From: Chloroflexota bacterium
GTDB lineage: Bacteria > Chloroflexota > Anaerolineae > Anaerolineales > E44-bin32
Direction of reading: 5' to 3'
DNA: 6,475 bases
Assembly: GCA_026390045.1 (NCBI GenBank)
Contig: JAPLGR010000686.1
Coordinates: 1-6,475 of the forward strand
Positions 1 to 6,145 of the stretch are shown here, piece by piece (within the stretch, counting starts at the first letter, position 1; each line of letters starts with the position of its first letter). Both the position numbers and the translations under genes were made by a program. The notes under the pieces were generated by a model, which was not told the DNA's origin, made no database searches, and saw nothing but the letters and a program-made list of their open reading frames with translations.

Positions 1-813
1 ATCGCTCGCCCGCAGGTCGGCCCTTGACGTGAAACCGTACGTGAACACGCGCGCCTGAGTTCGGCTCGCCATGCCAAGAACGCGCTCATCGTCCGCGTTC
101 AGGATGGCGACGCCGTCTGGCGCCGGAGGCAAGCCCTCCACCAGCTCAGCTTTGCCATCGACGATCGCCTGGATGGAGCCGGCGCGTTCGAGGTGAACGG
201 GGCTGATGTTGGTCACCACACCCACCGCTGGCCGGGCCAGCCGGCACAGCAAGGCGATCTCGCCTGGCACATAGAACCCCATCTCAAGCACCGCGCGCTG
301 GTGCATTTCCGTCAGGCACAGCATGCTCAGGGGCAGCCCGATCTCATTGTTCAGGTTCCCCGGGTTCCGCAGTGTCCGGTAGCGGCGCTCCAGGACCTCC
401 GCCGTCAATTCCTTTGAGCTCGACTTCCCAACGCTGCCCGTGATTCCGATCACGCGCACATGAAGCTTTCCCCGCCAGTAGCCGGCGACCGCCTGCAGCG
501 CGGCCATGGTGCCGGCCACCCTCAGACATACTGGCGGCTTCACGGCCCGCACTTGTGCCTCGGTCGGTTCGGTTCGCAGGTCGAGCGTCGTCCAAGGTCC
601 AGTCAGGTCGCGGTCCACCAGGGCAGCCAGCGCCCCGTGCTCGAAGGCCTCACCGACGTGGTCGTGCCCGTCGGTCCGCTCACCAGGCAGCGCCACGAAC
701 ATGGAGCCCGGGATCGCCAGGCGCGAGTCGATGGCGCCGTCCGTGACCACCTGGTCCATGAACGGGAAGGACTGTCCGGTCAGTGCCTCGACAACCGTGC
801 CAAGCGTCAACAT
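1..813 (-). CDS. murF: MurF, UDP-N-acetylmuramoyl-tripeptide--D-Ala-D-Ala ligase (partial, C-terminus outside window)
   Basis: This cytoplasmic ATP-dependent Mur ligase adds D-Ala-D-Ala to the UDP-MurNAc-tripeptide, the last step in making the pentapeptide precursor. The first 271 codons are visible, out of about 450 expected. Residues 1-95 form the substrate-binding domain, with DSRLAIPGSMFVALPGER around 29-46. The ATP P-loop GITGSVGKSS lies at 123-132, and GNLNNEIGLP at 152-161 is a MurF signature that distinguishes it from MurE. Further on come an EMG segment, TNISPVHLE and DGKAELVEGL, which carries the conserved lysine region. The P-loop reads GKSSS where GKTTT or GKTST is usual; this is conservative. 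The ATG at 813 sits 4 nt after the ftsI stop and has only a weak Shine-Dalgarno sequence, so translation is probably coupled. An in-frame ATG at 825, overlapping ftsI, is an alternative start. No murE lies between ftsI and murF, unlike in E. coli. Family assignment is firm. Confidence 0.95.
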   Translation of the reverse strand, partial: MLTLGTVVEALTGQSFPFMDQVVTDGAIDSRLAIPGSMFVALPGERTDGHDHVGEAFEHGALAALVDRDLTGPWTTLDLRTEPTEAQVRAVKPPVCLRVAGTMAALQAVAGYWRGKLHVRVIGITGSVGKSSSKELTAEVLERRYRTLRNPGNLNNEIGLPLSMLCLTEMHQRAVLEMGFYVPGEIALLCRLARPAVGVVTNISPVHLERAGSIQAIVDGKAELVEGLPPAPDGVAILNADDERVLGMASRTQARVFTYGFTSRADLRASD

Positions 814-817
814 CTGC

Positions 818-2611
818 TTACCCATTCACCGCGAGCTGCGCCGAGTCTGCATTCGGCGGGATCCCCAGCATCACAACCAAGCGCTCGGCGATCTCCTGGA
901 AGACCGGGGCCGCGATGACTGAGCCCCATGGCGACGTCGCCGGCTTGTCGATCCGTACCAGCACCATGAACTGGGGATCTGGCAGCGGTCCCCAGCCGAC
1001 GAACGAGGCCACCGTCCACTTGGGGTCGTATCCCTTCTCGGTGGCGATCTGCGCCGTGCCGGTCTTGCCTGCCAGACGGTAGCCGGTGACGGAGGCGTAG
1101 CGTGTTTCCCCTTCGAGTGACTTGGCCAACATATCGGTCAGCGTGTCGGCAGTCTGGCGCGAGATCGGCCGCCCGATCACGGTCGTCTGAGGCCAGTAGG
1201 CACCCTGCGGCCCAACCACCTGGCGCACGATGTGGGGCTGGACCATGTCTCCATGGTTGGCGATGGCGCTGACGGCGGTCAGGAGCTGGATCGGCGTCAC
1301 TGCCACGCCCTGGCCAAATGAGTTGGTGCCCAGGTCGGGCTCGGTCCAGTCCGGATCGCGGGGTGTGCGCAATTCCCCGCTCACCTCGCCAGCCAGGTCG
1401 ACGCCGGTCAGCGAACCCACGCCAAACCGGCCCAGGTATGCGTACAGGTCGGTTGCACCAAGGCGGTCGGAGCCGATCCACGCGAGGCAGACATTGAGCG
1501 AATGCTCCAGACAGCCGATCATCGTCTGCTGCCCCCACGAGCGCCCGTCCCAATTGCGGATCGTGTGTCCGCCAACCTCGATCTGGCCTGTGTCGATGAA
1601 CTCGGTCTCCGGCTTCACGCGGTCCAGGTCAAGCGCGGCCGCCATGGTCAGGACCTTGAACGTTGAGCCGGGTTCGTAGGTGCCGGCAACGCCAGGCGTG
1701 ATGACCGGATTGCCCTCACCGTCCGCGGTCTTATCCGGCAACCAGGGCTCGTAGTGATTCGGATCGAGGACCGGCCAGGCGGCCATGGCAAGGATCTCGC
1801 CGTTACGCGGGTCCATCACGATCACCTGACCGCTCTCGGCCAGGCTCGACTCGATGGCTTCCTTCAACGCCGTCTCGACCATCTGCTGGACAGCCAGATC
1901 GATGGTCAGGACCAGGTTGACGCCAGCGGGAGGATCGGGTTCCAGTTCAGCTTCGATCGGGATGGATGCCCGGTGGAAGGTGATGGGCTTCCCGGCCAGC
2001 CATTCGTCGTAGTAGCCTTCGACGCCGTAGAAGCCCTGCCCCTCCTGGTTGACGAAACCCAACACGTGGCCGGCAACGGTCCCTGCCGGATAGGTACGTT
2101 TGGGAGCGGACACCAGGTCGAGGCCGCTCAGGTCCGGGGCCTCCGGATCGGCCAGGAAGCCGTTGAGCACCTCGGCCACCGTCTTGTCCACGGTCAACGG
2201 CCACGGGCCGCCCTCCGCATCCTTGCGTGTCAGGCGAATGCGGTACTGCCCCATCGCAGCCCAATCGGTGGTGACCTGTGTGTACAGGTCCTCCAGCGGA
2301 AGGACGAGCAACTTCGAGAGGGTCAGCGGGATCTGCCGCTTGCTTTCCTCGGTCAACTGGCGCACTTCGACCTCGAGGTAGAACATCGAGGCGTTGGACG
2401 CCAGCAGAGTCCCCTTGCGGTCATAGATCTGGCCGCGCGCCGGGACGACCTTCTCAACCTGGGACGCGCCGTACTCAGCGCGCGCGGCGAAGACCGGAGC
2501 ATAGGGGCCGAACTGAACGCGGATCAGTTGGACAACGAGCGCGGCAACGGCGGTGCCCATCACCATGAAGATGAAGCGGATGCGCCGCCGTGTGACGCCT
2601 TCCTGGTTCAC
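818..2611 (-). CDS. ftsI: FtsI/PBP2b-type class B penicillin-binding protein (septal peptidoglycan transpeptidase)
   Basis: This 597-aa class B PBP cross-links peptidoglycan at the division septum, anchored in the inner membrane with its catalytic domain outside. A short basic cytoplasmic tail (TRRRIR, 7-12) precedes one membrane segment at about 13-32. The PBP dimerisation domain begins with ARGQIYDRKGTLLASN (58-73). The transpeptidase domain has all three active-site motifs in order: STFK with nucleophile S316, SLN at 371-373, and KTGTA at 516-520. The protein ends soon after this domain and has no PASTA repeats. The start is GTG at 2611, overlapping the upstream TGA by 4 nt (GTGA), with GGAG 8 nt upstream; both support this start and coupling to ftsL. 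Its position after an ftsL-like gene and before murF points to the division PBP rather than the elongation PBP (PBP2/MrdA). It is a known beta-lactam target family. Confidence 0.95.
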   Translation of the reverse strand: MNQEGVTRRRIRFIFMVMGTAVAALVVQLIRVQFGPYAPVFAARAEYGASQVEKVVPARGQIYDRKGTLLASNASMFYLEVEVRQLTEESKRQIPLTLSKLLVLPLEDLYTQVTTDWAAMGQYRIRLTRKDAEGGPWPLTVDKTVAEVLNGFLADPEAPDLSGLDLVSAPKRTYPAGTVAGHVLGFVNQEGQGFYGVEGYYDEWLAGKPITFHRASIPIEAELEPDPPAGVNLVLTIDLAVQQMVETALKEAIESSLAESGQVIVMDPRNGEILAMAAWPVLDPNHYEPWLPDKTADGEGNPVITPGVAGTYEPGSTFKVLTMAAALDLDRVKPETEFIDTGQIEVGGHTIRNWDGRSWGQQTMIGCLEHSLNVCLAWIGSDRLGATDLYAYLGRFGVGSLTGVDLAGEVSGELRTPRDPDWTEPDLGTNSFGQGVAVTPIQLLTAVSAIANHGDMVQPHIVRQVVGPQGAYWPQTTVIGRPISRQTADTLTDMLAKSLEGETRYASVTGYRLAGKTGTAQIATEKGYDPKWTVASFVGWGPLPDPQFMVLVRIDKPATSPWGSVIAAPVFQEIAERLVVMLGIPPNADSAQLAVNG

Positions 2612-3066
2612 GACGCGCTCTCCGATGACCCGATCCAGCGCATGAGCCAGTCCCCGAGTGTCTCGGTGTAGGCCGGCGATAGCATCGCCTGGCCGTCGTC
2701 GTCCGCAGCGGACGGCCGCGGGGCAACAAACTCGGCCGGCGGGATGTAGTCATCAATGGTGAGGAACACCACGTCATCCGGTCCGGCGGGGTGGAAGCCG
2801 AGCACTCCGGCTCTTGCCAGCATCGTCTCCGGCGCAGTTCGCGTCGCCAACTCGGAGCCGAGTTCGCTCGTCACGCGCAGCAACTCCGACCGGCGGTCCT
2901 CCAATGTCAACACCTCACGCCCCGCCCTCGCGAGCCGCGCATTCACTGCGAGGTAGACACCGCTGACAACCAGGAAGACGATGGCAAGTAGCATCGTCTT
3001 CCCGGTCCATCGCACCTGCAGACGCCAGGCAGCCTGACGCGCGGCATGCGTTCGCTTGGCTCTCAC
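2608..3066 (-). CDS. ftsL: FtsL-like bitopic cell division protein
   Basis: The gene encodes about 152 aa. A basic N-terminal cytoplasmic tail (residues 1-23, rich in R and K) is followed by one membrane segment at about 24-42 and then a heptad-like, leucine-rich stretch at about 45-77 that should form a coiled coil. A short LARAGVLGFHP-type segment near 84-94 resembles the region after the coiled coil in FtsL/FtsB/DivIC proteins. The last 45 residues are acidic and proline-rich, longer than in classical FtsL. Such proteins form the FtsQLB complex that activates FtsI and FtsW. The assignment rests on topology and position between rsmH and ftsI, as sequence conservation in this family is poor. 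I chose GTG at 3066 because GAGGG lies 7 nt upstream. Longer in-frame options are ATG at 3087 and TTG at 3105, both with poorer ribosome binding sites. The 3' end overlaps ftsI by 4 nt. Confidence 0.8.
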   Translation of the reverse strand: MRAKRTHAARQAAWRLQVRWTGKTMLLAIVFLVVSGVYLAVNARLARAGREVLTLEDRRSELLRVTSELGSELATRTAPETMLARAGVLGFHPAGPDDVVFLTIDDYIPPAEFVAPRPSAADDDGQAMLSPAYTETLGDWLMRWIGSSESAS

Positions 3067-3108
3067 ACCGCTTCCCTCGCGCACCATTCCAGAGCTTGCG
3101 TGCAAGCT

Positions 3109-4047
3109 TCATGCCATCCCCAGCCGCTCGGCTACGCGCAACCGGGCGCTGCGTGCCCGCGGGTTATGGCGGACCTCGTCATCGTCGGCACGGATCGGCG
3201 AGCGGGTAATCTCCTTCAGACTGGCGGAATGCCCGCAGGTGCAGACCGGCTGGCGAGGCGGGCAGAGACAAGTAGTGCTCTCGCGCCGCATGAACTGCTT
3301 CACAGCCCGGTCCTCCAGCGAGTGGAAGGCAATCACCGCCAGTCTCCCTCCAGGGCGCAGGCACCCCATTGCCTGCCCTAGTCCCTGCTCGACCGCCTCA
3401 AGCTCATCGTTCACGGCGATGCGCAGCGCCTGAAAAGTGCGTGTCGCCGGGTGGGTTCGTCCACCCTTGTAGCCCGTTGCTCTGGCGACAACGTCCGCCA
3501 GCTTGCGGGTCGTGGTAATCGGCCGGGCGGCGACGATCGCCTGTGCCACCCGCCGCGCCCTGGGCTCTTCCCCAAAGCGGGTGAGCAGATCGGCCAGCTC
3601 ACCCACTTGAAGGTTGTTCACCAGATCAGCCGCCGTCTCCGGCGCGGACGGGTCGAACCGCATGTCCAGGGGGCCGTCTTGCTGGAAGGAGAACCCTCGC
3701 TGCGGGTCATCCAACTGCATCGACGACATCCCCAGGTCCAGCAGCACCCCGTCGACCTGGTCCCAACTCACCGCCTCAATCGCCGCTCTCAGGTCGGCGA
3801 AGGATGCCTGTCGCAGGAGAGCCCGCTGGCCGAAGGGCTTGAGCCGCTCGGCAGCGATGCGCAACGCGGCCGGGTCGCGATCGAGGCCGAGCAACTCCCC
3901 GTCAGGAGCGCTGGCCTCGAGCAGTCCCCATGCATGTCCGCCGGCCCCGACTGTCCCGTCAACCAAACGGCAGCCGGATGCCGGGCGGAGGGCGGAAAGC
4001 ACGGCGTTGTAAAGGACGGGTACATGGTGGGGAGGCCTGTCGGCCAT
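3109..4047 (-). CDS. rsmH: RsmH (MraW), 16S rRNA (cytosine-1402-N4)-methyltransferase
   Basis: This 312-aa cytoplasmic enzyme uses S-adenosylmethionine to N4-methylate C1402 of 16S rRNA in the decoding centre. It matches the E. coli protein (313 aa) in length and is complete. The motifs in order are HHVPVLYNAVL at 7-17, the SAM-binding DGTVGAGGHA at 30-39, GLDRDP at 54-59, LLDLGMSSMQLDDPQRGFSF at 102-121, HPATRTFQALRIAVNDEL at 199-216, IAFHSLEDR at 239-247 and the C-terminal NPRARSARLR at 295-304. A Cys-rich segment (C260, C262, C269, C271, H273) could bind metal, as seen in many RsmH relatives. The ATG lies 3 nt after the mraZ stop, with a G-rich run upstream, so the two genes are almost certainly co-transcribed. 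The next gene starts about 40 nt after its TGA. Confidence 0.97.
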   Translation of the reverse strand: MADRPPHHVPVLYNAVLSALRPASGCRLVDGTVGAGGHAWGLLEASAPDGELLGLDRDPAALRIAAERLKPFGQRALLRQASFADLRAAIEAVSWDQVDGVLLDLGMSSMQLDDPQRGFSFQQDGPLDMRFDPSAPETAADLVNNLQVGELADLLTRFGEEPRARRVAQAIVAARPITTTRKLADVVARATGYKGGRTHPATRTFQALRIAVNDELEAVEQGLGQAMGCLRPGGRLAVIAFHSLEDRAVKQFMRRESTTCLCPPRQPVCTCGHSASLKEITRSPIRADDDEVRHNPRARSARLRVAERLGMA

Positions 4048-4050
4048 CCC

Positions 4051-4488
4051 CTACCCCGCCGAAAGGTCAAACGTGGTGAATCGTTTCGCGTTGCTGTCCG
4101 GATCCGTCACACCGATGAGCTCTTTCTCCCACGCGCCCTTCGCCCAGATCTCAAAGTACTCACCCGTACCGACGATCGATGCCTCACCCTCCAACTGCGC
4201 GTACACCCTCAGAAACTCGGGGATCAGGATGCGCCCGGCGCTGTCGATCTCAACTTCGGTGGCGCCGCCAAAGATCACGCGGCGCACCGCGCGCGCCTCA
4301 GGATCGGTGGCCGTGAGTGTGCTGGCGCGCTTGGCCAGCCGCTCAAAACTTGCCGTGGTATAAACCATCAAGTTGCGCTCGAAGCCCTGGGTGACATAGG
4401 CGCCGGACGCCAGCTCTTCTCGGAACCGCGCCGGGATCGTCAATCGCCCTTTTGCATCGAGGCTGTGGGTGTATTGACCCAAGAACAT
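4051..4488 (-). CDS. mraZ: MraZ, transcriptional regulator of the dcw cluster
   Basis: The protein has 145 aa, typical of MraZ, and carries two tandem SpoVT/AbrB-like domains. The first opens with MFLGQYTHSLDAKGRLTIPA (1-20) and contains the DAKGR motif at 11-15. The second has DSAGRILIP at 82-90. MraZ proteins form ring-shaped oligomers and bind direct GTGGG or TGGG repeats with 5-nt spacers upstream of their own gene, repressing the dcw operon in E. coli. Such repeats are present here just upstream (4537-4561). An open reading frame extends upstream to 4632 but would cross the promoter and operator. The conserved MFLGQ N-terminus fixes the ATG at 4488. The Shine-Dalgarno sequence is modest (GGGCGAG, ending 8 nt before the ATG). 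It is the first gene of the minus-strand operon. Confidence 0.97.
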   Translation of the reverse strand: MFLGQYTHSLDAKGRLTIPARFREELASGAYVTQGFERNLMVYTTASFERLAKRASTLTATDPEARAVRRVIFGGATEVEIDSAGRILIPEFLRVYAQLEGEASIVGTGEYFEIWAKGAWEKELIGVTDPDSNAKRFTTFDLSAG

Positions 4489-4516
4489 TTGTGCTACTCG
4501 CCCTTTCAAAAGCGGA

Positions 4517-4536
4517 ACGCCGGTGACAGCCGGCGT
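4517..4536 (-). promoter_or_regulatory. Hairpin in the mraZ 5' leader
   Basis: ACGCCGG and CCGGCGT form a perfect 7-bp GC-rich stem around a 6-nt loop (CTGTCA in the mraZ transcript). It begins at the base next to the last MraZ box and ends about 28 nt before the mraZ ATG. A short run of four T's (CTTTTG) follows 4 nt later. It could be a leader structure or weak attenuator, a second protein-binding palindrome, or chance in GC-rich DNA. Confidence 0.4.
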
Positions 4537-4561
4537 CCCACTCGAACCCACTTGCACCCAC
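4537..4561 (-). promoter_or_regulatory. MraZ operator: three GTGGG boxes with 10-bp period
   Basis: On the minus strand GTGGG occurs at 4561-4557, 4551-4547 and 4541-4537, each pair separated by exactly 5 nt (tgcaa and ttcga). Three copies one helical turn apart match the published MraZ recognition pattern. They lie directly in front of mraZ and just downstream of the predicted -10 element, where bound MraZ would block transcription. A further GTGGG at 4613-4609 is out of phase (52 bp away) and may be chance. Confidence 0.88.
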
Positions 4562-4579
4562 AATCTGCCACAGTATACA
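4552..4579 (+). promoter_or_regulatory. Possible divergent promoter for the class V aminotransferase gene
   Basis: On the plus strand TTGCAC (4552-4557) and TATACA (4574-4579) are spaced by 16 nt. Each hexamer matches the sigma-70 consensus only partly. The -10 would share the self-complementary GTATAC (4573-4578) with the mraZ promoter on the other strand, and the MraZ boxes overlap its -35. This is a weak prediction; the gene needs some promoter in this gap, since nothing else lies upstream on its strand. Confidence 0.3.
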
Positions 4580-4601
4580 CACATTTTTGGGAACAGCGCA
4601 A
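4572..4601 (-). promoter_or_regulatory. Predicted promoter of the mraZ-dcw operon
   Basis: On the minus strand, TATACT at 4577-4572 matches the sigma-70 -10 consensus at 5 of 6 positions. A weak -35 candidate, TTGCGC (4601-4596), lies 18 nt upstream and matches only the first three bases. Transcription would start near 4565, placing the three MraZ boxes at about +5 to +29. The -35 element is uncertain. The position is supported by the operator next to it and by the lack of another good -10 in this gap. Confidence 0.55.
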
Positions 4602-4661
4602 GTGGTTTCCCACAACTCCGGGATGGCACCAAGGTCCTACCCGGCGCGCGGAGGTACCCCG

Positions 4662-6089
4662 TTGGACCGCCCTCACCCGATCCGTGGCTCCCAACCGCTC
4701 GTGGCCGGCACCGATGTCGATGTCCCTGTGCTTGATGGATCGCGACGGCGCTACATCAACTTCGACAACGCCGCCTCCACCCCCGCCTTGTTGGCGGTCC
4801 GCAACGGCGTCGATCGCTTCCTCGACTACTACGCCAGCGTTCACCGCGGCTCGGGATTCAAGTCGCAGCTGGCGACCTGGGCGTACGAACAGGCGCGGCT
4901 GAGGACGCTTGCCTTCGTGGGAGCCCGGCCCGAGACGCACACCTGCATCTTCGGCAAGAACACCACCGAGGCGATCAACAAGCTGGCACGCCGGCTCGAC
5001 CTGCACGGCGGCGACGTCGTACTGACGACCGAGATGGAGCACCACTCGGACGACTTGCCCTTCAGGGCAGTCGCCCAGGTGGTTCACGTCGCGGTCGACG
5101 CGCAGGGTCGCCTTGATGAGGCGGACTACGATCGCCTTCTCAAGCGGCACCGTGGGAAGGTCCGGCTCGTGGCGATCACCGGCGCGAGCAACGTCACCGG
5201 CTTCATCAATCCGATTCACCGGCTAGCCGAGAAGGCGCATGCAGCGGGCGCGCTGTTCCTGGCGGACTGCGCGCAGCTCGCGCCGCATCGCGTCGTCGAG
5301 GCGCGCGCGCTGACCGATCCAGGGCACCTGGATTTCATCGCGCTGTCCGCCCACAAGATGTACGCCCCCTACGGGACCGGCGCGCTGATCGGACGCAAGG
5401 ATGTCTTCGAGGCCGGCGAGCCCGATGTGCGGGGCGGCGGCACGGTCGAGATCGTCACCGTCGATACGGTCGCCTGGGCCGGCCCACCGGAGAAGGATGA
5501 GGCAGGGAGCCCGAACGTGGTCGGCGCGGTCGCGCTGGCCCTCGCCATCGGCGAGCTGAGCACGATCGGCATGCCAGCCATCGCCCGCCATGAGGCGGGG
5601 CTGACGGCGCACGCGCTGCACGGATTGCGGCGCATCTCTGGCGTGCGAGTGTTCGGCGATGCGGACCCGGAGCACGCGGCGGAACGCCTGGGCGTGATCC
5701 CCTTCAGCGTCGACGGCGTCTCACATTTCTTGGTGGCTGCAATCCTTGGATACGAGTTCGCGATCGGCGTGCGCTCGGGATGCTTCTGCGCCCACCCGTA
5801 CGTTCTGCGGCTGGTGGGACTGGATCACGCGCAGGCCGAAGCGGCGCGGGCGCGCATCCTGGCCGGCGACCGGCGCGAGATGCCCGGGATGACCCGCATC
5901 AGCTTCGGGCTGTACAACTCGATCGAAGAGGTCGATCAGTTCCTTGAGGCGCTGGCCGTCGTGGCGGGCGGCAAGCAGCGCGGTCACTACACTCAGGACC
6001 GGGCGACGGGGGAATACCGTCCGCACGGATGGGCGCCCGATTTCGAGAGCGTCTTCCCCCTCTCAGCCCCGACGGGCGGCAACTCCTGA
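4662..6089 (+). CDS. Class V aminotransferase-fold PLP enzyme, cysteine desulfurase-like (SufS/CsdA group)
   Basis: This cytoplasmic PLP enzyme of about 475 aa probably removes sulfur from cysteine or acts on a related substrate. Near the N-terminus is NFDNAASTP, the typical opening of the family. EMEHHSDDLPFR carries the cofactor-stacking histidine (near 127), LADCAQLAPH the aspartate (D202) that pairs with the PLP ring, and ALSAHKMYAPYGTG the Schiff-base lysine (K232). GVRSGCFCAHP near 370-379 aligns with the RxGxxC loop of group II desulfurases, with C376 at the catalytic cysteine position and a second cysteine, C374. A 35-40-residue C-terminal tail (HYTQDRATGEYRPHGWAPDF) exceeds typical SufS. 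The start TTG at 4662 has GGAGG 7 nt upstream. ATG at 4623 or TTG at 4587 would lengthen it, but both have poor ribosome sites and run towards the mraZ promoter. No suf or isc partner lies nearby, so the exact substrate is open. Confidence 0.85.
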   Translation: MDRPHPIRGSQPLVAGTDVDVPVLDGSRRRYINFDNAASTPALLAVRNGVDRFLDYYASVHRGSGFKSQLATWAYEQARLRTLAFVGARPETHTCIFGKNTTEAINKLARRLDLHGGDVVLTTEMEHHSDDLPFRAVAQVVHVAVDAQGRLDEADYDRLLKRHRGKVRLVAITGASNVTGFINPIHRLAEKAHAAGALFLADCAQLAPHRVVEARALTDPGHLDFIALSAHKMYAPYGTGALIGRKDVFEAGEPDVRGGGTVEIVTVDTVAWAGPPEKDEAGSPNVVGAVALALAIGELSTIGMPAIARHEAGLTAHALHGLRRISGVRVFGDADPEHAAERLGVIPFSVDGVSHFLVAAILGYEFAIGVRSGCFCAHPYVLRLVGLDHAQAEAARARILAGDRREMPGMTRISFGLYNSIEEVDQFLEALAVVAGGKQRGHYTQDRATGEYRPHGWAPDFESVFPLSAPTGGNS

Positions 6090-6114
6090 ACTCATCAACG
6101 GCTTGAAGATGTGA

Positions 6115-6140
6115 AGGCCCCCGGGTTGCCCCGGGGGCCT
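6115..6140. terminator. Hairpin terminator between the convergent aminotransferase gene and rnpB
   Basis: AGGCCCCCGGG and CCCGGGGGCCT form a perfect 11-bp stem with a 4-nt loop, 25 nt after the aminotransferase stop and directly downstream of the rnpB 3' end. In the rnpB transcript the loop is GCAA, a stable GNRA tetraloop, and the bases after it are TTCACATCTTC. In the plus direction the loop is TTGC and no T-run follows. It therefore probably serves rnpB mainly and may act in both directions. Neither side has a classic U-tract. Confidence 0.75.
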
Positions 6141-6145
6141 GGCAT

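Noticed and set aside
807..1553. A 248-codon minus-strand frame inside ftsI
   Set aside because: It is a shifted frame of the real ftsI sequence, rich in Arg, Gly and Pro, without domain features.
1754..2671. A 305-codon plus-strand open reading frame opposite ftsI
   Set aside because: It lies wholly antisense to ftsI, which carries all its catalytic motifs; the translation looks like a codon shadow.
2915..3112. A short frame starting at an ATGA that overlaps the rsmH stop
   Set aside because: The overlap looks like a coupled start, but the frame runs out after 65 codons, has a Cys/Arg-rich composition, and overlaps the FtsL-like gene with its membrane segment and good ribosome site.
4602..4613. 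Short inverted repeat GTGG-TTTC-CCAC and a lone GTGGG upstream of the mraZ promoter
   Set aside because: The stem has only 4 bp and the box is not in the 10-bp phase of the three real boxes; chance is a good explanation.
4489..4632. N-terminal extension of mraZ to 4632
   Set aside because: The conserved MFLGQYTHSLDAKGR start of MraZ is at 4488; the extension would translate the operator and promoter.
3451..4902. A 483-codon plus-strand open reading frame opposite rsmH and mraZ
   Set aside because: It is antisense to two genes with firm family motifs, crosses the mraZ promoter and operator, and its translation shows no recognisable domain. Long antisense frames are expected in GC-rich DNA.
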